Below, one piece after another: positions 1 to 7,553 of a stretch of DNA of 15,066 nucleotides. The notes under the pieces are model-generated. The model was not told the origin of the DNA and searched no databases. It worked only from the letters and a program-made list of their open reading frames with translations. The stretch comes from Acidobacteriota bacterium (lineage in GTDB: Bacteria; Acidobacteriota; Vicinamibacteria; Vicinamibacterales; UBA8438), in contig DQEK01000026.1 of NCBI GenBank assembly GCA_003533545.1, forward strand, positions 7,157 to 22,222, given 5' to 3'. Numbering within the stretch: the first letter of the stretch is position 1; each line of letters begins with the position of its first letter. A program made the position numbers and the translations under genes.

Positions 1-147
1 GTGATCATGACTATACTGACTCGCCCGTCTAGGCGAAACCCCGCTTATACCGGAACGGCCAGATCGCGGGCAAAGTCCCGACGTAGGGTCTTCGCCAGCC
101 CACCGGTGCCGCGACCTAGGTATCATGCCCTTGGCAGGGACGCTCAC
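1..147. other. Upstream non-coding stretch of the Sel1 gene
   Basis: The frame of the Sel1 gene stays open back to a GTG at position 1, but the predicted peptide is arginine- and proline-rich with no recognisable domain, and the next gene has a good ribosome-binding site and signal peptide beginning at 148. I therefore read this stretch as untranslated. TATACT at 12-17 resembles a -10 box, but its -35 partner would lie outside the window, so no promoter can be called. Confidence 0.5.
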
Positions 148-960
148 ATGTTGAACTATCGTGCGCACGTCGTGTTGCTGTGCCTCGTATTGGGCGTCTG
201 CTGGGGCGCTCCAACCGCATCTCTTGCGCAGGCCGTCCCGGGTCTCGACGAACAGCGCGCCCTCGCGGAACGAGGCGACGCCGATGCCCAGTTCGCACTA
301 GGCGCCATGTACTCCAGCGGCCGAGGCGGTGTCGTCCAAGATGTCCCAACCGCAGCACACTGGTTCCGGCTAGCGGCCGACCAGGGGCACGAACAGGCCC
401 AGCTAACGCTTGGGGTCCACTACTTGACGGGAGATGGCGTCCCGCAAAACCCTACCGAGGCAGTGCGGTTGTTCCGGCTCGCTGGCGAGCAAGGCAATGT
501 GTTTGCACAGAATAACCTCGGAGTGGTCTACCAGGGAATTCCAGAACCCTTCCGTACCGACAAAGACGTTCCGGTCGACCACGCCGAGTCAGTACGATGG
601 TTCCGCCGCGCGGCCGACCAAGGCCACGCTGTGTCCGCGATGAACTTGGCCGTCAAGTATCGACGGGGGGACGGCGTGGCTCAGGACTACACGCAAGCGT
701 TCGGTTGGTTCCGACGGGCCGCCGCGCTCGGCGACGTCAATGCACGCCGCGAGGTCGGGGGCATGTACGCGGCCGGTCAGGGCGTCCCGCAGAATGACAT
801 CGAGGCGTACATGTGGCTGGACCTAGCCGTGCTGCAGGCCTTCGGCGAGGATCGCGAGATACTACTAATCGACCGGGAAGCGGTGGCAGAGCGGATGACC
901 GCGCAGCAAATCGCCGAGGCCCAGCGCCGAGTGAACGCATGGACACCGTCCAGTCGGTAG
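148..960 (+). CDS. Exported Sel1-repeat (TPR-like) protein
   Basis: A 270-residue protein made almost wholly of Sel1-like repeats, the alpha/alpha solenoid units that bind other proteins. The ATG at 148 is chosen because AGGGA at 136-140 sits 7 bases upstream and the protein then opens with a clean signal peptide (hydrophobic residues 8-20, cleavage probably after ASLAQA near residue 29). Five repeats follow at about 45-80, 81-116, 117-160, 161-196 and 197-232, each with the A-x-x-x-L-G...G-x-G-V-x-Q-D...A-x-x-W-F-R-x-A-A pattern. The third carries an insertion of about eight residues (around 130-140). The last 35 residues are charged and helical, ending the solenoid. The repeats themselves are not catalytic, so a periplasmic scaffold or adaptor role is inferred. 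The gene stops 11 bp from the convergent CMD gene. The fold is certain; the partner is unknown. Confidence 0.9.
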   Translation: MLNYRAHVVLLCLVLGVCWGAPTASLAQAVPGLDEQRALAERGDADAQFALGAMYSSGRGGVVQDVPTAAHWFRLAADQGHEQAQLTLGVHYLTGDGVPQNPTEAVRLFRLAGEQGNVFAQNNLGVVYQGIPEPFRTDKDVPVDHAESVRWFRRAADQGHAVSAMNLAVKYRRGDGVAQDYTQAFGWFRRAAALGDVNARREVGGMYAAGQGVPQNDIEAYMWLDLAVLQAFGEDREILLIDREAVAERMTAQQIAEAQRRVNAWTPSSR

Positions 961-971
961 CACTTTGTAGC

Positions 972-1787
972 CTATTGGAGTTCGCTGAACACGACCTCTC
1001 TCGCCTCGAACGCTTCGGTTGCGAGTCGGCCCGCATTCACCGCCGCGGGCCAACCAGCATAGAACGTCACATGGAGGATGACCTCGGAGATTTCCTGCGG
1101 CGTCACACCATTCGCGTCTAGCGCGCGAATAATGTGCGTACGCAACTCGTTCGTCGCGTAAAGCGCCTGATTAACCGCTACCGTAATCAGGCTCCGGTCC
1201 CGTTTCGACAAGAGCGGCCTCTCCCAGACATCCCCGTACAGAACACTGTTGCGTAGCTCGCCCAGCCGAGGCACCGACCTGTACGCGCGGCTGAGCTCCG
1301 CGCCGATGTCCCCCGACTCGGCCGTCGAAACCGTCCGTGGCAGTTCGCCAAGCACGAGGCCACGCTCGTCGAAGGCCTCCGCGGCAATCAGTGATGCCTG
1401 CACCCCAGTCGGCCACCCTGCATAAAACGTCACGTGTAAGATGATTTCCGAAATCTCCTCTGGGGTCAGGCCGTTGTCGAGACCTCTGGGAATGTGAATC
1501 TCTAGCTCGTCCCGTACGAGCGCCTGAAGTACGGCGATCGTAATCAAACTCCGGTCTCGTTTCGACAGGTAAGAACGCTCCCAAATTTCACCGTAGACGA
1601 CCGAGTTACGCAACTCGCCGAGATACGGCGACCCCGCGTACAAAGCGCTTGTCCTCATAGCAGGGTCGGCGCCCTCCTGCGTTGGCTCGGCCAGCGGGCC
1701 GTCGGTGTTCGAGGCACAGCCCAACAAACTGAAGGCAAGGCTCACCGCTACCGTGACAGAACACATGATTTCCCGTGACAGGCTCAT
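972..1787 (-). CDS. Lipoprotein with two tandem carboxymuconolactone decarboxylase-like domains
   Basis: A 271-residue protein. It opens with a lipoprotein signal: hydrophobic residues 11-22 and lipobox L21-L22-G23-C24, so Cys24 would be lipidated. Two copies of the CMD (PcaC/AhpD-like) helical domain follow at about 53-148 and 172-270. Both share the landmarks GELRNSV (57 and 176), SKRDRSLIT and ILHVTFYAGWP (about 117 and 238). Neither copy has the Cys-x-x-Cys of AhpD peroxidases; they look like the PcaC subgroup, with E-x-H-I ahead of the L/V-T-P-E/Q-E-I-S turn. PcaC decarboxylates 4-carboxymuconolactone in the cytoplasm, so the same reaction on the cell envelope is doubtful and the substrate is unknown. 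The ATG at 1787 has a GAGGAG ribosome site 8 bases upstream. No other aromatic-degradation gene lies nearby. The family call is firm; the function is not. Confidence 0.88.
   Translation of the reverse strand: MSLSREIMCSVTVAVSLAFSLLGCASNTDGPLAEPTQEGADPAMRTSALYAGSPYLGELRNSVVYGEIWERSYLSKRDRSLITIAVLQALVRDELEIHIPRGLDNGLTPEEISEIILHVTFYAGWPTGVQASLIAAEAFDERGLVLGELPRTVSTAESGDIGAELSRAYRSVPRLGELRNSVLYGDVWERPLLSKRDRSLITVAVNQALYATNELRTHIIRALDANGVTPQEISEVILHVTFYAGWPAAVNAGRLATEAFEAREVVFSELQ
1062..1629 (-). repeat. Internal tandem duplication encoding the two CMD domains
   Basis: The two domain-coding halves are visibly related at the DNA level. The tract at 1183-1272 matches that at 1540-1629 (offset 357 bp, 119 codons), and the tract near 1058-1110 matches that near 1421-1473 (offset 363 bp). 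The small change in offset reflects one- or two-codon indels. The copies have diverged mostly at third codon positions, so this is an old, selected duplication and not a recent or assembly-derived repeat. Confidence 0.8.
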
Positions 1788-1861
1788 AGGTTCAACTCCT
1801 CGCTCGTGATCGTCTACGCAGCTGGAAGCACGTTGCGTAAAAGAGTCATGGAAACCGAAGA

Positions 1862-2638
1862 CTACGCTCCCTCGACCATCCGCTCGGCGGCGTCCCGTCT
1901 GACAAACAGCACATCAGCCAGCATCGGCGTCCCCTGGTGGCATCCCAGACGGACGTTGCCTCGGTAGACGTAGCCGAGTTCACGGAGGGCCGAAGAAATG
2001 TCCTCGAAGGTGGGAGCGTCATCTCCCAACGGGCTGGGGTAGAAGACCGATTCGACGATGACAGCCGTCGAGCGTCGCAGCGTAGCCTCCCCGCCCCGGA
2101 TCACCTGCAGGTCTAAACCCTCCGTGTCAATCTTGACCAACACGTCACCAGCGAGCGCCAGTTCAGAGGCCACGTTGTCCAAGGTGTCGACGTGAACCTG
2201 AATCTGGTCATACTGCGACGACTTCTCGGGCGACGGGCGCAGCAAGGTCGACCAGATGTCGTTCCGCTTGTCGACGTACAGCGACTGCTCAGACCGCTCA
2301 CAGGAAAGCGCGACCTGTAGCACCTCCACAGCAACGCCCTGGACCCTCGCCCACTCCTCCAGACGTCGACACAACTTCGGAATCGGTTCGATGCAATAGA
2401 TCTTCGCGTTTGGAAAGAACCCGAGGAACCCGCGCGCCGCCCCACCCTTGTTTGCGCCAATGTCGATCACTGTTCGGATATCAAGGTTCGTTAGACCGAG
2501 CAAGCTCTGTCGCTGTTCGATGTAGTCGACGAAGTTCTTCAGGCCGAGACCCTTGTGCAAGAAACGAAGAAACGGCCGGGGCAACCTAGGGATGGCCATC
2601 GCGTCGAGCATGATAGCGCGATGGCGCTGTCGGTTCAT
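1862..2638 (-). CDS. FkbM family SAM-dependent methyltransferase
   Basis: A class I methyltransferase of the FkbM type, which usually O-methylates sugars or other polar small molecules. From the ATG at 2638 it has 258 residues. The SAM-binding glycine loop is V-I-D-I-G-A-N-K-G-G at 57-66, the acidic residue after strand 2 is Glu84 (Y-C-I-E-P), and the FkbM signature V-K-I-D-T-E-G...V-I-R-G-G lies at 168-183. No signal peptide or membrane segment is seen, so it is cytoplasmic. The start is uncertain. The frame is open to 2743, but that would overlap the divergent dehydrogenase gene by 25 bp and leave it no promoter. ATGs at 2638, 2611 and 2599 are all possible and none has a good ribosome site. 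It is 74 bp downstream of nothing obviously related: the CMD lipoprotein gene lies beyond its stop on the same strand and may be co-transcribed. The acceptor is unknown. Confidence 0.88.
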   Translation of the reverse strand: MNRQRHRAIMLDAMAIPRLPRPFLRFLHKGLGLKNFVDYIEQRQSLLGLTNLDIRTVIDIGANKGGAARGFLGFFPNAKIYCIEPIPKLCRRLEEWARVQGVAVEVLQVALSCERSEQSLYVDKRNDIWSTLLRPSPEKSSQYDQIQVHVDTLDNVASELALAGDVLVKIDTEGLDLQVIRGGEATLRRSTAVIVESVFYPSPLGDDAPTFEDISSALRELGYVYRGNVRLGCHQGTPMLADVLFVRRDAAERMVEGA

Positions 2639-2718
2639 CACGACGCCAGGCGGAGGCCGGGGTAAGATCAACTCCCACGCAGCAACCGTCGACACCGTCA
2701 ACCAGTTGAGGGTCCAAG

Positions 2719-4518
2719 ATGCGCCTCCATCGTTTTGCGTCACTACTCGTCCTATCGCTCGGCTTCACCGGGCTGCAACTTGGCCCAGCCAGCGTTCACG
2801 CTCAGTCCTCGAACGACTTCACTCCGGTCACCGACGCGATGTTGGCAAACCCATCGCCAGACGACTGGCTCATGTGGCGTCGAACGCTCGACGGCTGGGG
2901 CTACAGCCCTCTTGACCAAATCACACGGGACAACGTCGACAGCCTCAACTTAGCGTGGACACGGGCACTGCGAACCGGCAGCATGGAGGGCACGCCGCTC
3001 GCCTACGATGGTGTCATCTACATGCCGAACTCGAGCGACGCCATTCAGGCAATCGATGCGGTCACCGGCGACCTGAAATGGGAGTACCTTCGCGACCTAC
3101 CGGACGACGTCTACGACTTCGTGGGAGGCAACGCAAGGAACAACCGGAATATTGCCATCTACGACCGGTTCATCGTTAACACCAGCGATGATGACTACGC
3201 GTTCGCGCTGGACGCCACAACTGGCGAACTCGCCTGGGAAACGCAGATATTCGATTACCGCGTCACCCCGGCCGGGCATAGCTCAGGTCCGATCGTCGCC
3301 GACGGCAAGATGATCTCGGGTCGCAGCTGCCGCCCTGCGGGCGGCCCAGAATCGTGCGTCATCGTGGCCCACGACGCCCGCACGGGAGAGGAGATGTGGC
3401 GTCGACGCACCGTACCCGCACCCGGAGAACCGGGCGACGAGACCTGGGGTGGCGTCCCGTTTGAGCAGCGCATTCACGTGGGTACTTGGATGCCGCCCAG
3501 CTACGACCCAGACTTACGACTGATCTACCAGGGCACGTCAGTTACTTCTCCTGCCCCAAAATTTCTACTTGGCGGCATCGACAACAAGCACCTCTACCAC
3601 AACTCGACGCTAGCATTGGATGTCGACACTGGGGAGATCCGGTGGTACTACCAACACCTCAACGACCATTGGGACCTAGACCATCCCTTCGAACGGATGC
3701 TCGTCGACACCGCCGTCGCCCCAGACTCAAGCGCTGTAAGCTGGATCAACCCCAACCTGCGGCCGGGCGAGATCCGCAAAGTAATGACAGGTATTCCCGG
3801 TAAGACCGGCGTGGTTTACACACTAGATCGAGCAACCGGTGAGTTTCTGTGGGCCACTCCGACGGTGCCCCAGAACGTGATTAGCAGTATCGACGGTGCG
3901 ACCGGAGCAGTAACCGAGAATTCCGAAGTAGTCTTCAGCGGACTCGGCCAAGAAGTGCTCGCGTGCCCCACCTGGGCTGGTGGTAAAGACTGGGAGGCTG
4001 GCGCTTACAGTCCACTGACCAACACGATGTACTTTCCGCTTCGCAATACTTGCGCTCGAATGCTTTCCACCGAAACCCCCCGAGGGGAACGAGAGCTGGC
4101 ACTAACCGAGGGCGGTCAACGCCCACTAGCGATTTACGCCCTGGCGGCGAGACACCAGATCGCTCCAGGTACCGAGCAACTCGGCAGCATCCACGCGATC
4201 TCGGTCGAGACGGGCGAGACCGCTTGGCTCTTCGAACAGCGCGCGGCCACACAGTCACTCGTGACCACCGGTGGCGGACTGATCTTCGGCGGTGACGCGA
4301 ACGGGCGGTTCCGTGCGTTCGACCAGGAGACCGGCGATATTTTGTGGGAGATCAACCTCGGATCGCCGGTGACCGGTTACCCTGTCTCGTTTGCAGTCGA
4401 CGGCCGGCAGTACGTGGCGGTCGCCACCGGAACCGGCGCCGGCATCAACCTCCGGATGACTCCGGAGCTACGACCAAGTCGTGGAAACAATCTATTCGTC
4501 TTCGCGCTGCCGGAATGA
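2719..4518 (+). CDS. Secreted PQQ-dependent (quinoprotein) alcohol dehydrogenase-like protein
   Basis: A complete 599-residue quinoprotein of the methanol/ethanol dehydrogenase (MDH) beta-propeller family, which oxidises alcohols or aldehydes in the periplasm and passes electrons to cytochrome c. GAGGG at 2708-2712 precedes the ATG by 6 bases; a signal peptide spans about residues 1-29 (ends SVHAQ). Propeller 'tryptophan-docking' repeats of the form A-x-D-A-x-T-G-x-x-x-W recur near 111-121, 163-173, 217-227, 299-309, 368-378, 493-503 and 533-543. The catalytic Asp is probably Asp319 in H-W-D-L-D-H-P, with a second acid at Asp321 in the position that marks lanthanide-type enzymes. Glu211 is the likely metal-binding Glu. 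The vicinal Cys-Cys of classical enzymes is absent, and the Asn before P-A-P is Ser277. C204 and C213 may form a disulfide. There is no C-terminal cytochrome domain and no dedicated cytochrome or PQQ-synthesis gene here. The substrate cannot be assigned. Confidence 0.9.
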   Translation: MRLHRFASLLVLSLGFTGLQLGPASVHAQSSNDFTPVTDAMLANPSPDDWLMWRRTLDGWGYSPLDQITRDNVDSLNLAWTRALRTGSMEGTPLAYDGVIYMPNSSDAIQAIDAVTGDLKWEYLRDLPDDVYDFVGGNARNNRNIAIYDRFIVNTSDDDYAFALDATTGELAWETQIFDYRVTPAGHSSGPIVADGKMISGRSCRPAGGPESCVIVAHDARTGEEMWRRRTVPAPGEPGDETWGGVPFEQRIHVGTWMPPSYDPDLRLIYQGTSVTSPAPKFLLGGIDNKHLYHNSTLALDVDTGEIRWYYQHLNDHWDLDHPFERMLVDTAVAPDSSAVSWINPNLRPGEIRKVMTGIPGKTGVVYTLDRATGEFLWATPTVPQNVISSIDGATGAVTENSEVVFSGLGQEVLACPTWAGGKDWEAGAYSPLTNTMYFPLRNTCARMLSTETPRGERELALTEGGQRPLAIYALAARHQIAPGTEQLGSIHAISVETGETAWLFEQRAATQSLVTTGGGLIFGGDANGRFRAFDQETGDILWEINLGSPVTGYPVSFAVDGRQYVAVATGTGAGINLRMTPELRPSRGNNLFVFALPE

Positions 4519-4521
4519 GAA

Positions 4522-4580
4522 CCCGCGCTCGGCGCACACGGAGCGCGGGAACCCAGGAGGAGGGGGCACGATGCCCCCTC
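4522..4580. terminator. Two successive hairpins in a convergent junction (probable bidirectional terminator)
   Basis: Directly after the dehydrogenase stop there is a perfect 9-bp stem, CCCGCGCTC (4522-4530) with GAGCGCGGG (4541-4549), loop 10 bases. A second stem follows: GAGGGGGCA (4560-4568) with TGCCCCCTC (4572-4580), loop CGA. Neither is followed by a run of T on either strand, so these are not textbook intrinsic terminators. Their place between two genes that converge favours transcript-end or mRNA-protecting structures. Confidence 0.55.
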
Positions 4581-4613
4581 ATGCCAGAAACCGCCAAAAA
4601 CTAGCTGTCGAGG

Positions 4614-5645
4614 TTACCGCTCCGGCCGTCGAACGTACCTTTTGAGATCACGCGGGCCGACTTCGGCACCGTAAATGTTGCCGGCCGCGTCAGCAGCCAC
4701 GCCCTCGGAAAAACTGGTACCCCGCAACGGTCCGGCGTTGGCATCCGCCGGGTCAGGAATGAAGTACATCACCTCACCCGTCCGCGCGCTCCCGATTCGA
4801 ATGCCACGCTGCCACTCGCCGTGGTCACGAGAATCGGACGATTCCGAGTCCGTGGCGTAGAGCATGTCGTTGGCGTCGATGAAAATGCCACTGTTCCGGC
4901 TGAACTGGTACCAGGTGTCGAGCAGCGTGCCCTCCTGGTCGTAGATCAGGATGCGATTGTTCGACCGGTCGGCCACAAAGAGCCGTCCCTGGGAATCAAA
5001 CGCCAACCCATGCGGAACACCAATCTCACCGTCCCCACCCCATTCCTTGATGAAGTTGCCCGAGGCGTCATACTTCACAACCCGCTGCCGGGACCGGTTC
5101 CCGCCATGTCCGTCGCCAACATAAATAGCGCCATCCGGACCAACCACCACGTCAGAAGGCTGATTAAAATGGGTTTCGTCGTTGCCAGCTTCGCCCGCAG
5201 TACCGAGACTCATCAAAAGTTCCCCGTCGGCATTGAACTTGTGCACTTGATGGCCCTTGCCCTCGGTCCCACGAGCATCGGTCACCCAGACATTGCCTTG
5301 AGTGTCGACGTGAATGCCATGCGGCCAATTAATCCGACCGGCACCGAAGCTCTTGACCAGCTGCCCAGATCCGTCGAATTTCAGGATTGAGTCAAGCGTC
5401 GAACCCTCGCAGGCGTTTTGACCACATCGCTCAGCCACCCAAATGTGCACGCCATCAGGGTCAATATCAACGGCACTAGTTGCGCCCCAGTGACGAGCAC
5501 CAGGCATCTTGGCCCACCCAGTGATGGCCTGATAGGGATTCGGCAGGTCATTCCCTGTTTCCTGGGCGGCGGCTGGAACCGCGAGCACGGCAATTAGCGC
5601 TAGTCCGATTGCGACGACGAATCTACGTTGCCTAACATGAATCAC
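4614..5645 (-). CDS. Secreted NHL-repeat beta-propeller, peptidyl-alpha-hydroxyglycine lyase (PAL)-like
   Basis: A 343-residue exported six-bladed propeller. The GTG at 5645 is taken as the start because AGGGAGGA at 5651-5658 sits 6 bases upstream and gives a normal signal peptide (R5-R8, hydrophobic 9-26, cleavage near AAAQ). The frame runs back to a TTG at 5672 with no ribosome site. NHL blades carry pairs such as W-P-H-G-I-H-V-D (107-114), G-H-Q-V-H-K-F (131-137), Q-P-S-D-V-V-V (162-168), V-P-H-G-L-A-F-D (210-217) and V-A-D-R (224-227). This order matches the PAL half of peptidylglycine amidating enzymes: His109 and His212 fit two zinc ligands and Arg227 the catalytic Arg. The third ligand position appears to hold Glu314, and the PAL tyrosine after S-D-G is replaced in G-D-G-H. 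Lyase activity is therefore unproven. Cys74 and Cys79 may pair. It is probably last in an operon with the glycosidase gene, 87 bp upstream. Confidence 0.82.
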   Translation of the reverse strand: MIHVRQRRFVVAIGLALIAVLAVPAAAQETGNDLPNPYQAITGWAKMPGARHWGATSAVDIDPDGVHIWVAERCGQNACEGSTLDSILKFDGSGQLVKSFGAGRINWPHGIHVDTQGNVWVTDARGTEGKGHQVHKFNADGELLMSLGTAGEAGNDETHFNQPSDVVVGPDGAIYVGDGHGGNRSRQRVVKYDASGNFIKEWGGDGEIGVPHGLAFDSQGRLFVADRSNNRILIYDQEGTLLDTWYQFSRNSGIFIDANDMLYATDSESSDSRDHGEWQRGIRIGSARTGEVMYFIPDPADANAGPLRGTSFSEGVAADAAGNIYGAEVGPRDLKRYVRRPER

Positions 5646-5686
5646 TGGTTTCCTCCCTACTCTGAACCTCAAATGAACGCCCCGGA

Positions 5687-5724
5687 GTGAGGCATCATGG
5701 TCTTCACAAACGGTTGAGCCTCAC
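5687..5724 (-). other. Intercistronic inverted repeat between the glycosidase and PAL-like genes
   Basis: GTGAGGC (5687-5693) is the exact reverse complement of GCCTCAC (5718-5724), and after a one-base bulge TCA (5695-5697) can pair with TGA (5715-5717). The loop is 17 bases. It lies in the 87-bp gap between two same-strand genes and could be a weak attenuator or an mRNA-processing hairpin. There is no T-run, and a 7+3 bp stem can arise by chance. Confidence 0.3.
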
Positions 5725-5732
5725 CGACTGTT

Positions 5733-7436
5733 TCACCCACGGAACCCAAGAGCGTAAACCTCCAGCGCCGCCCCGAGGATTAACGCGCCCCCACGGTCGT
5801 CGGCGCCATTCACGGCCGGCCGATCCAAATAGTAACGCCGCGTCGGCCCAGCTCCGGTACTAATACAGACGTCGACCAGTTCTCCGTTGAGCTCCACATG
5901 GGCGAGCAGTCCGTTCCAGGCCTGTTCAACTACTGAACGGTACGACGCGTTCAGCCAACCAAGTCGGATGCCGCGGGCCATCGCCGTGATAGCAAGTGCC
6001 GTCACGCTTCCTTCTCGGTAACTACCCGGAGTGTCAACCACCTGAAACCACATGCCGTCAGCGGCTTGGTGCGCAACCAACCCCTCCATCTGACGCCGGA
6101 AGATGTCGAGAACACCAGAGCGGGAAGCGTGAGTCGCAGGCAGCGCGGTAAGCAACTCCGCCAACCCGAGCGCCGCGAAACCGTTGCCTCGTCCCCAGGG
6201 GGCCGGCGAGTCGGGAGCGTGGTAGAAGATGCCATCCGGCTGTTGCAGTCGCTCGGCATAGTCGATGACCAGTCTCGCAGCGGCGGCCAGAGCATCAGCA
6301 TCGCCAGACAACGAAGCAACGATTGTGCCGAGAAACATGTCGTCCGTCCACCCAGAACCAAACTTCGGCACGCCTGGCGAGGTTTCGGTTGCACCGTACC
6401 TGGCAGCCTCGCGGGTCAACGCCGTGGCCACCGCCCCTTCCTCGCCCCCCTCGCTCGCCAGCTCGACAAAAACCACCGCCCCGCCGAGACCGGCAAACCG
6501 AACAGACTCACCGACCAACGGCTGCTGTCCGCTGAGCCAGGGACGCACCTGGTCAAGCACCTTCGATCGCCAAACTGACTCACCGGTCACACGAGCCAGT
6601 CGTAGTGCATGGAGCCAGGCCACCCCCGAGATATAACTCATACTGGGAGCCTCAGGGTAGCGTCCGGCCAAGAGCCTGGCGACCTCCAATGGCGTCCGGT
6701 CGACTCGTTGTTCAAGAGCTCGACGAAGCGGAGACCTTTCCTCTGGCATTCGACTCAGCAAGGCACGCATAAGCGCCGGGCCGTCCCCGTCACTTGCCGT
6801 CACCTGCAACGCTTCAACCGGTCCGAGGTCAGAGTGGCCCACCCCCGACGCCAGCGCCGTCACGAGGAGGCCGCCAGGCGAGCTCCCGTCCGCGTCTTCC
6901 GCGGAGAGTAACCGCAAGCCGGCCCCACTGGTCACCACCACCACCAAATCAGGAACCTGGTAGGCAACCCAGCGCCAGACATAATGACTCTCTGGGAGAT
7001 CCGGATCATCAAAGTAGCCGCCGGCCGGAGGAAACCGATAAGACCTGCCTGCGCCAGCGCCGTCCGGGTCCGCCAACGGCAAGGCGCTTACCGCCCAGCG
7101 CCCCCGATCGACGTCCGACGCCTCGGTCTTGAACCAGCGTACCGCGTCGAGGACGACACGGGCGCTCGCCGACCGGCCCTCGAATCCGCCCAACAGTACC
7201 AGCCGGCGTCGAGCGCGCGCCTCCTGGAACGGCGTCCGGTTCTCGATGGTCCACAGCGGCGTCTCATCACGCGTAATCCCGCCGGCACTAAGCACCCCGG
7301 GGGACCCGTCCAAACCCGCCACCATCTCCATCGACGTCCGAACCTCGTCGACGGCACTCGCTTGCCCGTACACCAGTTCAGCAAGCAACACGGCGCCAAC
7401 CAGCCCCGCTATAACCACGTCACACCGAAAATGCAT
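5733..7436 (-). CDS. Exported GH88/GH105-like glycosyl hydrolase with extra N-terminal domain
   Basis: A 567-residue protein. The ATG at 7436 has GAGG 6 bases upstream and yields a signal peptide (about residues 1-25, ending V-Y-G-Q-A); the longer GTG at 7481 has no ribosome site. The C-terminal part, about 265-565, reads as an alpha/alpha barrel of the unsaturated rhamnogalacturonyl/glucuronyl hydrolase type: W-T-D-D-M-F-L-G at 363-370 (Asp365 or Asp366 as catalytic acid), D-G-I-F-Y-H at 401-406, W-G-R-G-N-G-F at 414-420, G-M-W-F-Q-V-V-D at 461-468, Y-R-E-G-S-V-T-A at 473-480 and D-R-G-G-A at 547-551. These enzymes hydrate and split the unsaturated sugar left by polysaccharide lyases. Residues about 60-215 form an added domain with a faint M14 carboxypeptidase look (L-L-G-G-F-E-G, then F-P-P-A-G-G-Y and P-E-S-H-Y-V-W-R-W), lacking the zinc-binding H-x-x-E. 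No polysaccharide lyase gene is in the window. Confidence 0.83.
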   Translation of the reverse strand: MHFRCDVVIAGLVGAVLLAELVYGQASAVDEVRTSMEMVAGLDGSPGVLSAGGITRDETPLWTIENRTPFQEARARRRLVLLGGFEGRSASARVVLDAVRWFKTEASDVDRGRWAVSALPLADPDGAGAGRSYRFPPAGGYFDDPDLPESHYVWRWVAYQVPDLVVVVTSGAGLRLLSAEDADGSSPGGLLVTALASGVGHSDLGPVEALQVTASDGDGPALMRALLSRMPEERSPLRRALEQRVDRTPLEVARLLAGRYPEAPSMSYISGVAWLHALRLARVTGESVWRSKVLDQVRPWLSGQQPLVGESVRFAGLGGAVVFVELASEGGEEGAVATALTREAARYGATETSPGVPKFGSGWTDDMFLGTIVASLSGDADALAAAARLVIDYAERLQQPDGIFYHAPDSPAPWGRGNGFAALGLAELLTALPATHASRSGVLDIFRRQMEGLVAHQAADGMWFQVVDTPGSYREGSVTALAITAMARGIRLGWLNASYRSVVEQAWNGLLAHVELNGELVDVCISTGAGPTRRYYLDRPAVNGADDRGGALILGAALEVYALGFRG

Positions 7437-7553
7437 GGGGTGCCTCAAGACCACTCCAAAGAGCCCACACGCCCAACCCACCCAAAACCGACCGCAGAGA
7501 AACGGGGACCCCCAGCAAGGCGCGCCGCCGCGTTCTCCAGACCCATCTACAAC

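Noticed and set aside
148..960. Sel1 and ankyrin genes as a defence or effector system
   Set aside because: Both proteins have ordinary signal peptides, and no nuclease, toxin, protease or mobile gene is nearby.
972..1787. Member of a protocatechuate (beta-ketoadipate) degradation operon
   Set aside because: No other gene of that pathway is in the window, and the protein is a lipoprotein, unlike PcaC.
2639..2743. N-terminal extension of the FkbM methyltransferase
   Set aside because: It would overlap the divergent dehydrogenase start and its promoter, and the residues are not typical of the family.
4821..5390. A 189-codon plus-strand open frame inside the PAL-like gene
   Set aside because: It lies wholly opposite a recognised NHL gene, has no domain or ribosome site, and is expected in GC-rich antisense frames.
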